Program-made: the position numbers and the translations under genes
Source: Pseudomonadota bacterium
GTDB taxonomy: Bacteria > Pseudomonadota > Gammaproteobacteria > Acidiferrobacterales > Acidiferrobacteraceae
DNA: 9,023 nt
Assembly: GCA_021795255.1 (NCBI GenBank)
Contig: JAJYPQ010000132.1
Coordinates: forward strand, 1 to 9,023
Reading direction: 5' to 3'
The notes under the pieces: model-generated
Told to the model about the DNA's origin: nothing
What the model saw: only the letters and a program-made list of their open reading frames with translations
Database searches by the model: none
Shown here: positions 7,031 to 9,023 of the stretch, piece by piece
Layout of the letters: the number at the start of each line of letters is the position of its first letter
How positions within the stretch are numbered: the stretch's first letter is position 1

Positions 7031-8773
7031 TCAGATGTCATGAGCCGCAAATCGTACTTCTGGCAACGGGTCGTCTAACGCTGCAGTCACAATATCTTCC
7101 AAAGCACGGTCGTTCAGATGTTTGTCCCGACAAAGGGCCTTTGCTATCCGGACTGCCCGTGACCGCACGGCGGGCAGGCTCACGAGCTTCTCGCCATCCA
7201 AATCGGCTCCCGCGTAGTCCGTCGCCGCATAGGCCTCCCTTACAACTTCTCTCAACGATCTCCATTGCGCCTTTGATAATGCCCCCATCTTGCCGCACTC
7301 ATAGGCGCATTCCAGTAGATATTCCCACCCAGTAGCCCAGCCGCTATCCAATATAGAAAACAGGCGCACCATGGTGGATTTGCGCGCCGTATCCTCGTCT
7401 CCCGAAACAGGACTCCGCTCCGTCCATTTACGTACCGCCCAGGTTGCGTACGCTACTTCTTTCGGGGTCTTCCCGCGTAGAGCCTTTTGGATAGTATCCG
7501 CGACACGTTCTGCTACTGCAGGATCGATCGCCGCAAAGTAAACAAAAGCAGGTAACACCGAGAACGCCTGCGGAACTTCGTTGAAAAATGCGGTCAATTG
7601 CTCCAATTGATCGCGGCCCCTTTGTTTCGCCGACATCGCGGGTACTATCGCCTCAGACAGGGCCCTCCCCATTTCGTCAGCCAGTACCCCGAGTTGCTTA
7701 CGCCCCATTCCCAGATCATCGCCCTCCAAACAGGGGCGCCAGTTGATGACCACGCGGAATAGAACCACCGCCTGCCGTGATGTTGGACGCAATTCCCGAG
7801 GCATTTCGCCCACCCCGGCCCACAGGCCTCGGTACGCATTGATCGCGCCCTGCACCTCCGGTGACGGGTACTGGCGCAGAGGCCATTTTATGCACGCCAG
7901 AGCATCTGAGGCATGGTCAAGCAGAGTCTTTCTCGCAAGCCGCAGCGCGCTGTTTCGGTCCGTAGCTGGAAGTATCAAGAAAACATGAGGCAAAACGTCG
8001 CTCCACGGTAAATTCTGATAACCTGGGGTTTCGCCCCACAACGCCTTCGCCAATTTCTGCCGTTCAGCATCTGTCAAAAACCCTTCCGCTCGAACTAGCG
8101 GCAAGAGCCTCGCAAGCGCTGAAATCCGTTCGACGGGCATCCCCTCCTCTACAGAACCAATCAACCTGTCGATAGGACGATCAATCGCCCCATGCGCATT
8201 CCGATCACCAGGATCCTCTATAACCGGATTTGGCCAAGGATCTGGGGTACAGTTCGTCGCCCCATCTGGTAACGGAAAAGCGAGCGCTGCAGATAGGAGT
8301 TCCCTTTGTTGCGAACGAGGTATACTTTCTAAGGTATACGCCAACAGCGCATTCAGCGGCGCATACACCTCCCAGGGGAGTATCTCTTTCCGTTGGCCCA
8401 TTTCGGCCGCGAAACCGAAGAGCTCCTTCGCCTCCTCCGCTGAAACTCGCAACGACAGGCGAGCAAGGCACTCCGTCAAGACTGCGAGTGCGCGCCATTG
8501 TCTCCATGCCGCTCCATTTGCGCCGACGCCCCTCTTCCGCCAATATTCGATGGCTCTTGTCAATATCTTTACGAACGCGCTTACGTCTTCTGACGCTAAA
8601 CGTGCGACGTTCACTCGCGTGAACACATCTTCCAATAGCCCTCCACTGGCGCTCGAGCTGGCACGCATGGCGAGCGCAATGTCACCCAAAGCCATATCTC
8701 TTCCCCTGGCTCTAATCAGTGCACCCGCAACATCGGCAAGTATGCCTATAGGGAACTGCTCCCCGGCGCGCAA
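7031..8773 (-). CDS. Large helical-repeat protein, apparently 5'-truncated; function unknown
   Basis: The frame ends at TCA 7031-7033 (minus-strand TGA). Read from a TTG at 8773 it gives 580 residues, but that TTG has no Shine-Dalgarno site. The frame stays open upstream to a TGA at 8906-8908 with no ATG or GTG, and those 44 residues also read like protein (FEKGYYKSNPRV, then LSYDLLLRLDW). An ATG at 8695 has a good AGGGGA 6 bases before it (8702-8707 on the minus strand) and would give 554 residues, but it starts well inside the protein-like stretch. I therefore think this is the C-terminal part of a longer gene that lost its 5' end. The protein is almost wholly alpha-helical, like HEAT-type repeats, for example ERISALARLLPLVRAEGF and the ending LDDPLPEVRFAAHDI. 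I see no Walker, nuclease or membrane motif. The LAKALWGETP...PWSDVLPHVFLILPA region recalls the C-terminal part of large SIR2-type defence proteins (DUF4020-like), but this is a weak memory match. Confidence 0.6.
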   Translation of the reverse strand: MRAGEQFPIGILADVAGALIRARGRDMALGDIALAMRASSSASGGLLEDVFTRVNVARLASEDVSAFVKILTRAIEYWRKRGVGANGAAWRQWRALAVLTECLARLSLRVSAEEAKELFGFAAEMGQRKEILPWEVYAPLNALLAYTLESIPRSQQRELLSAALAFPLPDGATNCTPDPWPNPVIEDPGDRNAHGAIDRPIDRLIGSVEEGMPVERISALARLLPLVRAEGFLTDAERQKLAKALWGETPGYQNLPWSDVLPHVFLILPATDRNSALRLARKTLLDHASDALACIKWPLRQYPSPEVQGAINAYRGLWAGVGEMPRELRPTSRQAVVLFRVVINWRPCLEGDDLGMGRKQLGVLADEMGRALSEAIVPAMSAKQRGRDQLEQLTAFFNEVPQAFSVLPAFVYFAAIDPAVAERVADTIQKALRGKTPKEVAYATWAVRKWTERSPVSGDEDTARKSTMVRLFSILDSGWATGWEYLLECAYECGKMGALSKAQWRSLREVVREAYAATDYAGADLDGEKLVSLPAVRSRAVRIAKALCRDKHLNDRALEDIVTAALDDPLPEVRFAAHDI

Positions 8774-8826
8774 AGGGATTCCAATGGTGCGCGTAACCCA
8801 ATCAAGCCTTAGGAGAAGATCGTAAC

Positions 8827-8979
8827 TCAGACTAGATGAATCGACACGAGGATTGCTTTTGTAATACCCTTTCTCGAAGAGCGGCTTGACCGAGATTGTT
8901 GACGATCACCTAAAACCGCGCTTTTTTGGCACAAGGACGCGGTGTACTTCTCAGCGGTGTCCTCCTCACCGGGGCGCAT
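8827..8979 (-). CDS. Doubtful 50-codon frame spanning the junction upstream of the truncated gene
   Basis: A minus-strand ATG at 8979 opens MRPGEEDTAEKYTASLCQKS and 30 more residues, ending at TGA 8827-8829. It overlaps the neighbouring partial gene by 14 bases at its start and overlaps the open frame of the truncated helical-repeat gene at its end. The serine/arginine-rich middle (RQQSRSSRSSRK) does not look like a folded protein. It may be a chance product of joining two sequences. Listed because nothing better explains this stretch. Confidence 0.12.
   Translation of the reverse strand: MRPGEEDTAEKYTASLCQKSAVLGDRQQSRSSRSSRKGITKAILVSIHLV
8961..8966 (-). promoter_or_regulatory. Shine-Dalgarno site with no usable start codon after it
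   Basis: Minus-strand AGGAGG overlaps the stop of the partial gene above. No ATG, GTG or TTG follows within the usual 5-12 bases. It may be the surviving ribosome site of the gene whose 5' end was lost. Confidence 0.35.
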
Positions 8980-9023
8980 AGCCCTGCTCGGCAAGCGCCA
9001 AGCGCAAGCGCTCGCCTTGGCGC
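8966..9023 (-). CDS. C-terminal end of a minus-strand gene entering from beyond the window
   Basis: On the minus strand, 18 codons from the window edge read RQGERLRLALAEQGYAPR and then TGA (8966-8968). The helix and clean stop look like a genuine protein C-terminus, and the direction matches the truncated gene downstream. No family can be named from 18 residues. Repetition in the DNA here (GCAAGCGC twice, and an 8-base inverted repeat) could instead mean the frame is accidental. Confidence 0.3.
   Translation of the reverse strand, partial: RQGERLRLALAEQGYAPR
8995..9023. repeat. Perfect 8-base inverted repeat at the window edge
   Basis: GCGCCAAG (8995-9002) and CTTGGCGC (9016-9023) are exact reverse complements with a 13-base loop. 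GCAAGCGC also occurs directly repeated at 8991-8998 and 9004-9011. The inverted repeat may continue past the window. It could be a hairpin, a mobile-element end, or a by-product of leucine/alanine-rich coding sequence. Confidence 0.45.

Noticed and set aside
6976..7335. Plus-strand 119-codon frame
   Set aside because: It runs mostly antisense to the helical-repeat gene and has a proline/arginine-rich, shadow-like composition.
8919..8926. T-run after CCGCGC as a terminator
   Set aside because: No stable stem precedes the T-run on either strand.
1..9023. CRISPR arrays, tRNA or rRNA genes
   Set aside because: I saw no regularly spaced repeats and no tRNA- or rRNA-like sequence. A dedicated scan was not possible.

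Overview
The window is a bacterial genome-defence locus, most likely proteobacterial. The evidence is close-packed genes with clear Shine-Dalgarno sites, a GC-rich restriction subunit gene (41 of 60 G+C in 5041-5100), and protein wording typical of proteobacterial type I restriction systems. The species cannot be named from this sequence.

Positions 1-6846 hold the 3' part of a plus-strand type I restriction-modification operon. In order it contains: the end of an ORF6N-type DNA-binding protein gene; a 34-codon reading frame that looks like a displaced HsdM C-terminus; hsdS (sequence specificity); an OLD-family ATPase/TOPRIM nuclease gene; two tiny coupled reading frames; and hsdR (ATP-dependent restriction/translocation subunit). 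The methyltransferase gene hsdM is not in the window and is expected upstream. HsdS should direct HsdM and HsdR to the same DNA site. The OLD-family protein is probably a second, independent anti-phage effector carried within the operon, as accessory genes often are between hsd genes.

Positions 6847-7030 are a short spacer. It holds a GC hairpin, a possible promoter flanked by repeated TGGCGCC, and a possible 43-residue membrane peptide. From 7031 to about 8905 the minus strand carries the C-terminal part of a large, mainly helical protein whose 5' end appears lost. It looks like the repeat region of a large defence protein, but the family is uncertain. Positions 8906-9023 contain the apparent end of another minus-strand gene, a Shine-Dalgarno site with no usable start after it, and an inverted repeat at the window edge. 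Together these suggest a deletion or recombination junction.

The main points of interest are the OLD nuclease inside the hsd operon, the stop-start relay leading into hsdR, the hsdM-like tail after the ORF6N gene, and the truncated helical-repeat gene beside the operon.
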